A stretch of DNA of 64,000 bases, from contig NZ_JACHGK010000001.1 of assembly GCF_014207535.1 (NCBI RefSeq), positions 310,001-374,000 on the forward strand, in the 5' to 3' direction. This stretch comes from Bacillus benzoevorans. Its GTDB lineage: Bacteria > Bacillota > Bacilli > Bacillales > Cytobacillaceae. A program made the position numbers and the translations under genes. Under the pieces are notes generated by a model. The model saw only the letters and a program-made list of their open reading frames with translations, searched no databases and was not told where the DNA came from. The number at the start of each line of letters is the position of its first letter. Position 1 is the first letter of the stretch. Positions 48,448 to 56,848 of this stretch are shown piece by piece.

Positions 48448-50169
48448 TCACATTGTTGGCTGTTTCTTAAGCTTTTGTACGATCTCAGCATCAGGAGTAA
48501 CAAAAACGGTTTGCTGATTGTCATAAATGACAAATCCCGGCTTGGCACCAGATGGCTTTTTCACATGTCTGACGAGGGTAAAGTCAACCGGTACAGAACT
48601 GGAATTTCGCGCTTTGCTGTAGAAAGCTGCCAAAATAGCGGCTTCATGAATCGTTTTTTCCTTAGGAGACTTGCTCCGGATCACAACATGGGAACCTGGA
48701 ATGTCTTTTGTATGGAGCCAGATCTCATCCCGTGCTGCGAACCGATTGGTTAAATAGTCATTTTGTTTATTATTTTTCCCGATAATGATTTCCGTCCCAT
48801 CTGAGGCAAAAAAGCGATCGAGCACCGGTTTTTGCGATTGGTTCTTCTTCATTTGCTTTTTCTTGCGCGCCTTGATATAACCTTCTTCAATTAATTCTTC
48901 GCGAATTTCAGCAATATCCTTTGCTGAAGCCGTTTCAACCTGCTGTAAAAGAGCATCGAAGTAGGCTGCTTCTGTCTCTGCTTTTTCAATTTGCTCATGA
49001 ACAATGGAAAGAGCAGTCTTTGCCTTTTGATATTTCGTGAAATACTTTTGCGCGTTTTCTGCAGGAGTTTTTAACGGATGCAGCGGAATGACAACAGTGG
49101 CACCATTTTCATCGTAGTAGTTCACGACCTCAATGCTCTCCATTCCTTTTTGTACGGCATAGATATTCGCTGTTACTAATTCGCCAAAAAGCTGGTATTT
49201 CTGGGCTTCCTCTGCTTCTTTAATGGTTTCCTGCAGCTTGATAATCTTTTTCTCATTTTTCTCTTTTTCGTTAATAATAAAGCGTTCGATATCATGTGCC
49301 TGCTGCTTCACCCGATCCCGCTCGGCTTTGCCAAAATAAAAATGGTCCAGCATGAGCGAAAATGATGGGAAAGACTTGCTTTCACCTTGTACATGTCCAA
49401 GCGGAAAGAGATAAAAGTTCTCCTTATCTCCGCTATTCATAATGCTTGGCGCATAATCATGCGCATTGATCCGTTCGATCAAAGATAGAAAAGCCTTTGG
49501 AACCGTCGTCCGGTTTACCAAGCCCGCTTGGTGTGTAATCTCCTTAGCAAAAAGCGGAGAAATGCCGGAATACTGGCTGATAATTTGTTTGTCGATCTTT
49601 CCCGCATTAAAATCCAGTCTAGAAAGGATGTCCTCTTCATTTGCTGCAAATGGATCTGCTTTGTGCTGCTCCGGCGGAAATATGTATTCTTGACCCGGGA
49701 GTACAGCCCGGTATGAATTTATGGCAAAAGATACATGCTTGATGCAGTCAAGAATCATATTTCGCGATTGATCCAACAGAATAATATTACTGTGACGTCC
49801 CATGATCTCGACAATTAGTTTCTTATAAGAAGTGTCGCCAATTTCATTTCTTCCTTTTATATCGAAGATAATAATCCGGTCCAAACCATGCTGGTGAATA
49901 TCCTCTAAAATGTAGCCTTCTAAATGTTTGCGCAGCAGCATACAGAACATGGGCGGTTCTGCAGGATTATCGTAACCCTCCTCCGTTAATTGCACCCTGG
50001 CATGAGCAGGGTGTGCAGAAATCAGCAATTTATGATTTTTCCCATTCGCTCTGACCACCATAATCATTTCATGCTGGTACGGCTGGTGGATTTTATTAAT
50101 CCGCCCTCCCTTTATCGATTCTGTGAGCTCTTTTGTCATAGCCCTTGTAAATAAACCATCAAACGACAT
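48448..50169 (-). CDS. rqcH: Ribosome quality control protein RqcH (NFACT family, YloA)
   Basis: RqcH binds stalled 50S-peptidyl-tRNA complexes and adds C-terminal alanine tails that mark nascent chains for degradation; it was earlier annotated as a fibronectin-binding protein. The 573 residues comprise NFACT-N (about 1-175) with the conserved Asp97-Arg98 in 'HGLDRIIIF', a central coiled coil (about 275-430), and the NFACT-R domain ('DEIWLHTKDIPGSHVVIRS', about 480-500). I use the ATG at 50169 (minus strand), 9 bases from AAAGGA; the upper ATG at 50178 is part of that site. YlmH, a related quality-control factor, is encoded at 30045. Confidence 0.95.
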   Translation of the reverse strand: MSFDGLFTRAMTKELTESIKGGRINKIHQPYQHEMIMVVRANGKNHKLLISAHPAHARVQLTEEGYDNPAEPPMFCMLLRKHLEGYILEDIHQHGLDRIIIFDIKGRNEIGDTSYKKLIVEIMGRHSNIILLDQSRNMILDCIKHVSFAINSYRAVLPGQEYIFPPEQHKADPFAANEEDILSRLDFNAGKIDKQIISQYSGISPLFAKEITHQAGLVNRTTVPKAFLSLIERINAHDYAPSIMNSGDKENFYLFPLGHVQGESKSFPSFSLMLDHFYFGKAERDRVKQQAHDIERFIINEKEKNEKKIIKLQETIKEAEEAQKYQLFGELVTANIYAVQKGMESIEVVNYYDENGATVVIPLHPLKTPAENAQKYFTKYQKAKTALSIVHEQIEKAETEAAYFDALLQQVETASAKDIAEIREELIEEGYIKARKKKQMKKNQSQKPVLDRFFASDGTEIIIGKNNKQNDYLTNRFAARDEIWLHTKDIPGSHVVIRSKSPKEKTIHEAAILAAFYSKARNSSSVPVDFTLVRHVKKPSGAKPGFVIYDNQQTVFVTPDAEIVQKLKKQPTM

Positions 50170-50368
50170 ATACAACATCCTTTACTGGAAAAATAACCTA
50201 TTATGATCATCCTGTCGGTACGAATCATTCTTGTCTTTACTGTACAAGTTGCGATACAGATGTGCAACCATCTTAGCATTTTTTCGGACAAGGGTGAATA
50301 AGCTTTTCTTAGAGGAATTGGTTTGCGCTGTTTAAATGAATGGTGAAATGGAGAGCTTAACTTTTTTT

Positions 50369-50384
50369 TCAAAACAGGTTTTGA
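50369..50384 (+). other. Hairpin 1 in the yloB leader
   Basis: TCAAAAC/GTTTTGA is a perfect 7-bp inverted repeat with a 2-base centre, preceded by a run of T. It lies 70 bp before the ATPase start. Confidence 0.4.
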
Positions 50385-50410
50385 GATTGATAGGATTTCC
50401 TTTAGATCCG

Positions 50411-50433
50411 TTCATTTTACAGTTCAAAATGAA
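50411..50433 (+). other. Hairpin 2 next to the yloB ribosome binding site
   Basis: TTCATTTT/AAAATGAA is a perfect 8-bp stem with a 7-base loop; its right arm runs directly into the GGGGG of the ribosome binding site. Confidence 0.5.
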
Positions 50434-50445
50434 GGGGGAAGTGAG

Positions 50446-50457
50446 ATGGCGGGATGA
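50446..50457 (+). CDS. Three-codon leader ORF (Met-Ala-Gly) coupled to yloB
   Basis: ATG GCG GGA TGA begins 8 bases after a strong AAGGGGG, and its stop overlaps the yloB ATG as ATGA. The ATPase start itself has no ribosome binding site at normal distance. Ribosomes would terminate here and restart on yloB. That it is translated is inferred from spacing only. Confidence 0.45.
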   Translation: MAG

Positions 50458-53132
50458 AGTACCATGAGATGAATAGACAAGAAGTAGAGGAAGCCTTAAA
50501 TACAGACCTCTCTTCAGGATTAACCAGTGATAATGCAAAAAAACGCCTGAATCAGTACGGGTACAATGAATTGGAAGAAGGGGAAAAACAATCGGCACTG
50601 CTTTTGTTCTTCAGTCAATTCAAAGATTTTATGGTTCTTGTCTTATTAGCAGCAACATTTATCTCAGGACTTTTAGGAGAATATATTGATGCGATCGCGA
50701 TCATTGCCATTGTCATTGTTAATGGGGTTCTTGGATTTTTCCAGGAAAGAAAAGCGGAAAAGTCACTCCATGCTCTTAAGGAATTATCAGCACCTCAAGT
50801 CCATGTATTGCGTGACGGCTCGTGGATGAAAGTATCCTCGAAGGAAATCGTCCCGGGGGATGTATTAAAGTTTACCAGCGGCGATCGAATTGGAGCAGAT
50901 GTCCGTGTCATAGATTCGAAAAGCTTGGAAATTGAGGAGTCTGCGTTAACAGGCGAATCGCTTCCAGTACAAAAAAGCGTCAATCCCCTTAACAATGAAA
51001 ATCCCGGAATCGGAGATATGGAGAATATGGCGTTTATGGGGACGATGGTCACGAGAGGAAGCGGTGCCGGGGTCGTAATTGGCACTGGAATGAAAACTGC
51101 CATGGGACAGATAGCTGACCTGCTGCAAAGCGCGGAAACGATGATCACTCCATTACAAAGAAGACTGGAGCAGCTTGGTAAAATTCTGATTGTGACAGCG
51201 CTCATTTTAACGGCACTCGTCGTCGTGATGGGCGTGCTGCAGGGCAATGAATTATATACGATGTTTTTAGCCGGGGTTTCCTTGGCGGTAGCAGCGATCC
51301 CGGAAGGATTGCCGGCGATTGTAACAGTTGCGCTGTCGCTCGGAGTACAAAGAATGATCAAACAGAATGCCATTGTAAGGAAACTGCCTGCTGTCGAGAC
51401 CCTTGGCTGTGCCTCCGTCATTTGTTCCGATAAAACAGGGACGCTGACACAGAATGAAATGACGGTTACCCATTTGTGGAGCGGCGGTAAGACCTGGACG
51501 GTTGACGGAGTCGGATATGAACCAAGGGGGTCTTTTTACAAAGAGGAAGCGGCGATTGAATTAAGTGTGGAAAAAGCGCTGCAGCAAATGCTGATGTTTG
51601 GCATGCTCTGCAATCATGCTGAATTAATTGAAAAGAAAAAAGAGTATGTGATAGACGGAGATCCAACAGAAGGCGCCCTCCTTGTTTCGGCCATGAAAGC
51701 CGGGTACAACCGGGAACAATTATTAAGCCAATTCGAAATTGTCCATGAGTTTCCGTTTGATTCAACAAGAAAAATGATGACTGTCATTGTCAAGGATCAG
51801 AGCGGCAAACGTTTTGTTGTCACCAAAGGAGCACCTGATGTTTTGCTGGGAAAAAGTACGGCTATTTTATGGGATGAGCGAAAAAAATGGCTCGACCGTG
51901 AAACGATAGAAGGGGTACAATCAGCGATTAATCAATTAGCATCGCAGGCATTAAGAACGATAGCGTTCGGCTATAAGGAAATTTCCCCGCAAACCGTCAT
52001 CTTAAATGAAACAGAGGTTGAAAAGGAATTAACGCTGATTGGACTGCAGGGAATGATTGACCCGCCGCGTCCGGAAGTAAGAAAGGCTGTAAAAGAGTGC
52101 AAGGAAGCCGGAATTAAAACAGTGATGATTACCGGGGATCATGTCATTACAGCCAAGGCGATAGCGAAACAACTCGGCATCCTGTCCCATCAATCGAAGG
52201 TGCTCGAAGGCTCAGAGCTATCCAATATGTCAGTCGAAGAACTCGAGGAAGTGGTTGAAGATGTGTCTGTTTTTGCCCGGGTTTCCCCGGAGCATAAATT
52301 AAAAATTGTGAAAGCATGGCAGAATAGAGGGCATATCGTGGCGATGACAGGGGATGGAGTCAATGATGCTCCGGCTATTAAAGCAGCTGACATCGGCGTA
52401 GCGATGGGGATTACAGGAACGGATGTAGCCAAAGAAGCATCGGCGCTTGTATTGCTTGACGATAACTTCGCGACGATTAAAGCGGCGATTAAAGAAGGAC
52501 GGAATATTTATGAAAACATCCGTAAATTCATCCGCTATTTATTGGCTTCAAATGTCGGGGAAATATTGGTGATGTTATTTGCCATGATCCTTGCGCTGCC
52601 ATTGCCTCTGGTACCGATTCAAATTCTGTGGGTGAATTTGGTGACGGATGGTCTGCCGGCAATGGCGCTTGGATTGGATCAGCCTGAGGGGGACGTAATG
52701 AAGCGGAACCCACGCAGTCCACGGGAAGGAGTATTTGCCAGGGGACTTGGCTGGAAGGTTGTTACGCGCGGTTTTTTAATCGGGATCGTTACCCTGCTGG
52801 CATTTATGATTGCCTACCAGCAAAATCCGTCTCACCTTGAATATGCTCAGACCGTTGCGTTCGCCACGTTAGTACTGGCCCAGTTAATCCATGTGTTTGA
52901 CTGCAGAAGTGAAAAATCCATCCTGGCTCGTAATCCGTTTGGCAATAAGTATTTAGTGGGTTCTGTCATTCTTTCCCAGCTAATGGTGCTGGCAGTTATT
53001 TACTATCCGCCGCTCCAGCCTATTTTTCATACAGTGCCAATCAAAGCGTTTGATTGGCTTGTGATAACCGGACTGGCCGCCATTCCAACATTTTTACTAG
53101 CAGGCTCATTTTTATTAAGAAAAACAAAATGA
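50454..53132 (+). CDS. yloB: Calcium-transporting P-type ATPase (type IIA, YloB)
   Basis: The 892-residue protein is a P2A-type ATPase like SERCA. It has an N-terminal actuator region with 'SALTGESLPV', the phosphorylation motif 'CSDKTGTLTQ' (Asp326), the nucleotide-binding 'KGAPDVLL', the hinge 'MTGDGVNDAPAIKAADIGVAMG', and ten membrane segments including 'VSLAVAAIPEGLPAIV' (M4 calcium site) and 'NLVTDGLPAMALGLD' (M6). The B. subtilis homologue is a calcium pump expressed in sporulation and linked to spore resistance. The N-terminus MKYHEM matches YloB, supporting ATG 50454 although the ribosome binding site belongs to the short ORF upstream. Confidence 0.93.
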   Translation: MKYHEMNRQEVEEALNTDLSSGLTSDNAKKRLNQYGYNELEEGEKQSALLLFFSQFKDFMVLVLLAATFISGLLGEYIDAIAIIAIVIVNGVLGFFQERKAEKSLHALKELSAPQVHVLRDGSWMKVSSKEIVPGDVLKFTSGDRIGADVRVIDSKSLEIEESALTGESLPVQKSVNPLNNENPGIGDMENMAFMGTMVTRGSGAGVVIGTGMKTAMGQIADLLQSAETMITPLQRRLEQLGKILIVTALILTALVVVMGVLQGNELYTMFLAGVSLAVAAIPEGLPAIVTVALSLGVQRMIKQNAIVRKLPAVETLGCASVICSDKTGTLTQNEMTVTHLWSGGKTWTVDGVGYEPRGSFYKEEAAIELSVEKALQQMLMFGMLCNHAELIEKKKEYVIDGDPTEGALLVSAMKAGYNREQLLSQFEIVHEFPFDSTRKMMTVIVKDQSGKRFVVTKGAPDVLLGKSTAILWDERKKWLDRETIEGVQSAINQLASQALRTIAFGYKEISPQTVILNETEVEKELTLIGLQGMIDPPRPEVRKAVKECKEAGIKTVMITGDHVITAKAIAKQLGILSHQSKVLEGSELSNMSVEELEEVVEDVSVFARVSPEHKLKIVKAWQNRGHIVAMTGDGVNDAPAIKAADIGVAMGITGTDVAKEASALVLLDDNFATIKAAIKEGRNIYENIRKFIRYLLASNVGEILVMLFAMILALPLPLVPIQILWVNLVTDGLPAMALGLDQPEGDVMKRNPRSPREGVFARGLGWKVVTRGFLIGIVTLLAFMIAYQQNPSHLEYAQTVAFATLVLAQLIHVFDCRSEKSILARNPFGNKYLVGSVILSQLMVLAVIYYPPLQPIFHTVPIKAFDWLVITGLAAIPTFLLAGSFLLRKTK

Positions 53133-53136
53133 AGTA

Positions 53137-53145
53137 TGTTATAAT
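53137..53145 (+). promoter_or_regulatory. Extended -10 promoter candidate for yloC
   Basis: TGTTATAAT, a perfect extended -10, starts 5 bp after the yloB stop and 96 bp before yloC. Confidence 0.5.
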
Positions 53146-53240
53146 TTCAAGGTGATAGAGACGGCTCTGTTGCCTTTCTTTTTTTTGTCTTCATTAAGAT
53201 AGGTACAGATGGATGCGGAATGGATGTGAAGGAAATGGTT

Positions 53241-54110
53241 ATGAGTATGACTGGTTTTGGCAGGTGCAAGAAAGGGATTGATTCCTTTTCAATCTCTGTT
53301 GAAGTGAAAACTGTTAACCACAGGTTTTCAGAATTTTATATTCGAATGCCCCGTCACTTTAATAAAATAGAAGATAAAATTAAGAAAATATTGAATACCT
53401 ATCTACATAGAGGAAGAATGGAAGTATATGTAACCATTGATGGTGAAGGAATTGTCAATCGAAAGGTCCAGGTTGATTGGGAACTGCTTGAAAATTTAGT
53501 ACAGTCCATTTCTCAAATTCAGCAGAGATATGGTATAAAAGAGGGACTTTCTCTGCATGATTTGCTAGGCAGGGAAGACATTATCCATATTGAGGAAGAA
53601 GAGACAGGCAATGAGGAAATTGATTCTATTCTCCTCGCGGCAGTTGAAGAGGCCGTTATCGGTGTAAAGCAAATGAGAGAGCTTGAGGGAGCTGCACTGG
53701 AAAAAGATTTGAGCACACAATTACATCATCTTCAGGACAAGGTATTGGACCTGAAGGTAAAGGCTCCGGCTGTTGTACACATGTATCAGGATAGATTAAC
53801 GAAGCGGATTCAGGAATTCGCCAGCGGTCAACTAGAGGAAAACCGCATATTGACGGAAGTGGCTGTTTTCGCCGATAAAGCGGATATTAATGAAGAATTG
53901 ACACGGCTTCAGAGCCATATTAAACAATTTGAGAGTATCCTTGCTCTCACAGAACCGGTTGGCAGAAAACTCGACTTTCTGATCCAGGAAATGAATCGTG
54001 AGGTAAATACAATTGGTTCAAAAGCAAATGATTCTTCTATTGCCAAAGAGGTTGTCGAAATGAAAAGCATTCTCGAGAAAATGAAGGAACAAGTGCAAAA
54101 TATCGAATAA
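53241..54110 (+). CDS. yloC: YicC/YloC family endoribonuclease
   Basis: The 289-residue protein has the YicC N-terminal domain ('MSMTGFGR', 'VEVKTVNHRFSEFYIRMP') and the DUF1732 C-terminal domain ('ELTRLQSHIKQFESIL', 'GRKLDFLIQEMNREVNTIGSKAND'). YicC of E. coli and YloC of B. subtilis have been characterised as endoribonucleases of a distinct fold. I choose ATG 53241 (MSMTGFGR) with GAAGGA at 7-bp spacing over the earlier ATG codons at 53220 and 53235. It precedes remA, gmk and rpoZ as in B. subtilis. Confidence 0.92.
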   Translation: MSMTGFGRCKKGIDSFSISVEVKTVNHRFSEFYIRMPRHFNKIEDKIKKILNTYLHRGRMEVYVTIDGEGIVNRKVQVDWELLENLVQSISQIQQRYGIKEGLSLHDLLGREDIIHIEEEETGNEEIDSILLAAVEEAVIGVKQMRELEGAALEKDLSTQLHHLQDKVLDLKVKAPAVVHMYQDRLTKRIQEFASGQLEENRILTEVAVFADKADINEELTRLQSHIKQFESILALTEPVGRKLDFLIQEMNREVNTIGSKANDSSIAKEVVEMKSILEKMKEQVQNIE

Positions 54111-54248
54111 AGCAGTTTAGAAAACACTTGTCAAGGCGATAATAATCATTTATCATCATTCAGCAGGAATCCTGCACTTCTAAAAGTGGAAAATGAAAAC
54201 GATAAAGATAAATTATTCATAATTGAAACTTAGACTGAATGATGATAA

Positions 54249-54335
54249 GCCTCCGGCGGATGCCTCGGATTTTTAAAGGTAATTTTTCGAGCAAGCGCGC
54301 TAGTATGGGCGCAAATTCGCCGGGGCGAATTTGAT
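54249..54335 (+). repeat. Structured repeat element, copy 2 (remA leader)
   Basis: This 87-bp segment is the second copy of the element at 22960-23048. Just over half of its bases are G or C, against about 40 percent around it. It can fold as GCGC-TAGTATGG-GCGC (54297-54312) followed by CAAATTCGC-CGGG-GCGAATTTG (54312-54333), a perfect 9-bp stem. The element ends 5 bases before the GGGGAGGAG ribosome binding site of remA. Confidence 0.8.
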
Positions 54336-54354
54336 CAATGGGGAGGAGCATCAA

Positions 54355-54615
54355 ATGATCAAGCTGATAAATATCGGGTTTGGTAATATTGTTTCTGCCA
54401 ACCGGATCATTTCTATTGTGAGTCCTGAATCTGCTCCCATTAAAAGAATTATTCAGGAGGCACGTGACCGGGGTTCATTAATTGATGCAACATATGGCAG
54501 AAGAACGAGAGCTGTACTTATTATGGACAGTGATCATATTATTTTAAGTGCAGTGCAGCCTGAAACAGTTGCACATCGTTTGAACGACCGGGATGAAATA
54601 ATGGATGAAGGGTAG
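54355..54615 (+). CDS. remA: Extracellular matrix regulator RemA (YlzA)
   Basis: RemA is an 86-residue DNA-binding protein that activates biofilm matrix operons (eps, tapA-sipW-tasA) and osmoprotection genes in B. subtilis; it forms ring-like oligomers. The sequence 'MIKLINIGFGNIVSANRIISIVSPESAPIKRII' and 'GSLIDATYGRRTRAVLIMDSDHIILSAVQPETVAHRL' is typical, including the DNA-contacting Arg residues. ATG 54355 has GGAGGAGC upstream. The 5' leader contains the GC-rich structured repeat shared with ftsZ. Confidence 0.95.
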   Translation: MIKLINIGFGNIVSANRIISIVSPESAPIKRIIQEARDRGSLIDATYGRRTRAVLIMDSDHIILSAVQPETVAHRLNDRDEIMDEG

Positions 54616-54624
54616 GACGCTTTA

Positions 54625-55239
54625 ATGCATGAAAAAGGGTTGTTAATTGTATTATCAGGACCATCAGGAGTTGGGAAAGGGACTGTAAGGAAAGCTATTT
54701 TTTCTCAGCCTGATTTGGATTTCAAATATTCTATCTCAATGACAACAAGAACTCCACGCGAGGGTGAAGTGGATGGTGTTGATTATTTCTTTAAAACAAG
54801 AGAGGAATTTGAATTGCTCATCGAGCAGGGGAAATTACTCGAATATGCTGAGTTTGTCGGAAATTATTACGGCACACCGGTAGACTATGTTCAGGAAACA
54901 CTGGACAGCGGGAAAGATGTCTTTCTTGAGATTGAGGTACAGGGAGCACGCCAGGTAAGGGAGAAATTTCCTGATGGCTTGTTTATCTTTTTGATGCCGC
55001 CAAGTTTATCAGAATTGAAGAACCGAATTGTGACAAGAGGCACTGAAACAGAAGAAATCATTAATAATCGTCTGAATGTCGCCAAGGAAGAAATCGAAAT
55101 GATGCACTTATATGATTATGTAGTGGAAAATGATCAAATTGAACTGGCATGTGAACGAATTAAGGCCATTGTCGTAGCAGAACATTGCCGCAGAGAAAGA
55201 TTAGAACCAAAATATTTAAAAATGCTGGAGGTTAAATAA
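54625..55239 (+). CDS. gmk: Guanylate kinase
   Basis: Gmk phosphorylates GMP to GDP with ATP. The 204-residue enzyme has the P-loop 'SGPSGVGKGTV' (11-21), the GMP-binding 'SMTTRTPREGEVDGVDYFF' and 'FLEIEVQGARQVREKFP', and the lid 'IVTRGTETEEIINNRL'. It starts 9 bp after remA with a modest ribosome binding site (AAGGGTAGGA). Confidence 0.97.
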   Translation: MHEKGLLIVLSGPSGVGKGTVRKAIFSQPDLDFKYSISMTTRTPREGEVDGVDYFFKTREEFELLIEQGKLLEYAEFVGNYYGTPVDYVQETLDSGKDVFLEIEVQGARQVREKFPDGLFIFLMPPSLSELKNRIVTRGTETEEIINNRLNVAKEEIEMMHLYDYVVENDQIELACERIKAIVVAEHCRRERLEPKYLKMLEVK

Positions 55240-55241
55240 AC

Positions 55242-55469
55242 ATGTTATATCCATCTATTGATTCATTAATGACAAAAATTGATAGCAAATATTCTTTAGT
55301 ATCTGTTGCCGCTAAACGGGCACGGCAAATGCAGCTGGGTGCACCGGTATTATTAAACCGCTATATCTCGCATAAAAATGTTGGGAAAGCACTTGAAGAA
55401 ATTGATGCAGATCGATTAGTCTATCGTATTTCAGACAAAGTAAATGTAGAATATAGAAATGAATATTAA
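55242..55469 (+). CDS. rpoZ: DNA-directed RNA polymerase omega subunit
   Basis: Omega is the small subunit that clamps beta-prime. The 75 residues 'MLYPSIDSLMTKIDSKYSLVSVAAKRARQMQ' contain the conserved helical core. It starts 2 bp after the gmk stop with TGGAGGTTAAATAAAC, in the usual gmk-rpoZ pair. Confidence 0.96.
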   Translation: MLYPSIDSLMTKIDSKYSLVSVAAKRARQMQLGAPVLLNRYISHKNVGKALEEIDADRLVYRISDKVNVEYRNEY

Positions 55470-55474
55470 TGTCA

Positions 55475-55504
55475 AGGGCTGATATCATCAGCCTCTTTTC
55501 TTTG
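55475..55504 (+). terminator. Terminator after rpoZ
   Basis: GGCTGAT/ATCAGCC (55477-55483 with 55487-55493), a perfect 7-bp stem with a 3-base loop, is followed by TCTTTTCTTTG. Confidence 0.75.
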
Positions 55505-55557
55505 TTTAAGGCAAGAATCAAGGTGCTCTTTTCATGACATGATTTGATTGATTCATA

Positions 55558-55586
55558 GTGAAAATTAACCAGTCTTCTTGCATAAT
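55558..55586 (+). promoter_or_regulatory. Candidate sigma-A promoter for coaBC-priA
   Basis: GTGAAA (55558-55563) and CATAAT (55581-55586) are 17 bp apart, 42 bp before coaBC and downstream of the rpoZ terminator. Confidence 0.5.
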
Positions 55587-55627
55587 AAACATATATGGAT
55601 TCTAGATAGTAAACGGGGGTCAGGTTT

Positions 55628-56848
55628 ATGTTAATCGGGAAGAAAATACTATTATGTGTTACTGGCGGAATTGCTGTCTATAAAGCGGCAGCGTTAACAA
55701 GTAAACTTACTCAAGCAGGAGCCGAGGTACGAGTCATCATGAGCGAATCTGCCGCTGAGTTTGTCCAATCTCTGACTTTTCAGGCATTATCACGTAATGA
55801 TGTATATACGAATACCTTTGATGAAAAGGACTCGAAGAAAATTGCCCACATTCACTTAGCAGATTGGGCTGATTTGGTCTTAGTAGCACCTGCCACAGCA
55901 AATGTGATCGGAAAGCTGGCAGGAGGAATTGCCGATAATATGGTGTCAACGACTCTTCTTGCGGCCACTTCTCCTGTATGGATTGCACCGGCAATGAACG
56001 TCCATATGTACGAGCACCCCGCCGTCCAAAGGAATATGGAAACACTAAGGCAATATGGCTATACATTCGTTGAACCTGGAGAAGGTTATTTAGCATGTGG
56101 TTATGTCGGTAAAGGCAGAATGGAAGAGCCAGAAATCATCGTGGCAAAAATATCTGAGTTTTTTTCGCAGAAGAATCCAGGAAATCCGGGAAATCTCGCT
56201 GGAAAAACCATTGTCATCACAGCGGGACCTACGAGGGAAAAAATTGATCCCGTTCGTTTCTTGACCAATCATTCAACTGGAAAAATGGGGTACGCTATTG
56301 CCGAAGAAGCGATTGCTGCAGGCGCTAAGGTCATTTTGATTTCCGGTCCGGTGAGTCTTCGTCCGCCGCATGGGGGTGAAGTCATCCATGTGGAAAGTGC
56401 CGAAGAAATGTATCATGCTGTATTAAAGCATTTTGACCAAGCTGATATCGTCATTAAAACGGCAGCAGTGGCGGATTACCGTCCAAAGGTTAGTTATGAC
56501 CATAAAGTGAAAAAACAGCCTGGTGACCAGGTAATTGAACTGGAACGGACAAAGGATATTTTATTGGAGCTTGGAAAGCGAAAACAAGGACAGATTTTAA
56601 TCGGATTTGCTGCTGAAACGGATCAAGTGGACAAGTATGCCCAAAGTAAACTAGAAGCAAAAAATGCTGACATGATCGTCGCGAATAATGTCCGCGTAAA
56701 GGGTGCCGGTTTTGGAACAGATACAAATATTGTTACGATTCATAAAAGAAACGGCGAAAAGATTGAACTGCCACTGCTGTCAAAAAATGAGGTTGCTGTC
56801 AAAATTCTTGAGGAAGCAGGACTGCTTCTGAAGGAAAATGCTCAATGA
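55628..56848 (+). CDS. coaBC: Bifunctional phosphopantothenoylcysteine decarboxylase / synthase CoaBC
   Basis: CoaBC catalyses two successive steps of CoA synthesis: CTP-dependent joining of cysteine to phosphopantothenate and decarboxylation to phosphopantetheine. In the 406 residues the N-terminal flavoprotein half has 'LLCVTGGIAVYKA', 'LVLVAPATANVIGKLAGGIADN', 'APAMNVHMYEHPAVQRN' and the 'CGYVGKGRM' flap. The C-terminal synthase half begins about residue 190 ('TIVITAGPTREKIDPVRFLTNHSTGKMGY') and includes 'KTAAVADYRP' and 'GFAAETD'. It overlaps priA by 4 bp. Confidence 0.96.
   Translation: MLIGKKILLCVTGGIAVYKAAALTSKLTQAGAEVRVIMSESAAEFVQSLTFQALSRNDVYTNTFDEKDSKKIAHIHLADWADLVLVAPATANVIGKLAGGIADNMVSTTLLAATSPVWIAPAMNVHMYEHPAVQRNMETLRQYGYTFVEPGEGYLACGYVGKGRMEEPEIIVAKISEFFSQKNPGNPGNLAGKTIVITAGPTREKIDPVRFLTNHSTGKMGYAIAEEAIAAGAKVILISGPVSLRPPHGGEVIHVESAEEMYHAVLKHFDQADIVIKTAAVADYRPKVSYDHKVKKQPGDQVIELERTKDILLELGKRKQGQILIGFAAETDQVDKYAQSKLEAKNADMIVANNVRVKGAGFGTDTNIVTIHKRNGEKIELPLLSKNEVAVKILEEAGLLLKENAQ

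Noticed and set aside
49669..49680. CTCCGGCGGA inside rqcH, identical to the left block of the repeat element
   Set aside because: It lies in conserved coding sequence, and neither the AGTATGGGCGC block nor the right-hand hairpin follows; it is a chance match, not a third copy.
50795..51421. 208-residue minus-strand frame within yloB
   Set aside because: It is antisense to conserved P-type ATPase motifs, with low-complexity Thr/Pro/Ile composition and no upstream signals.
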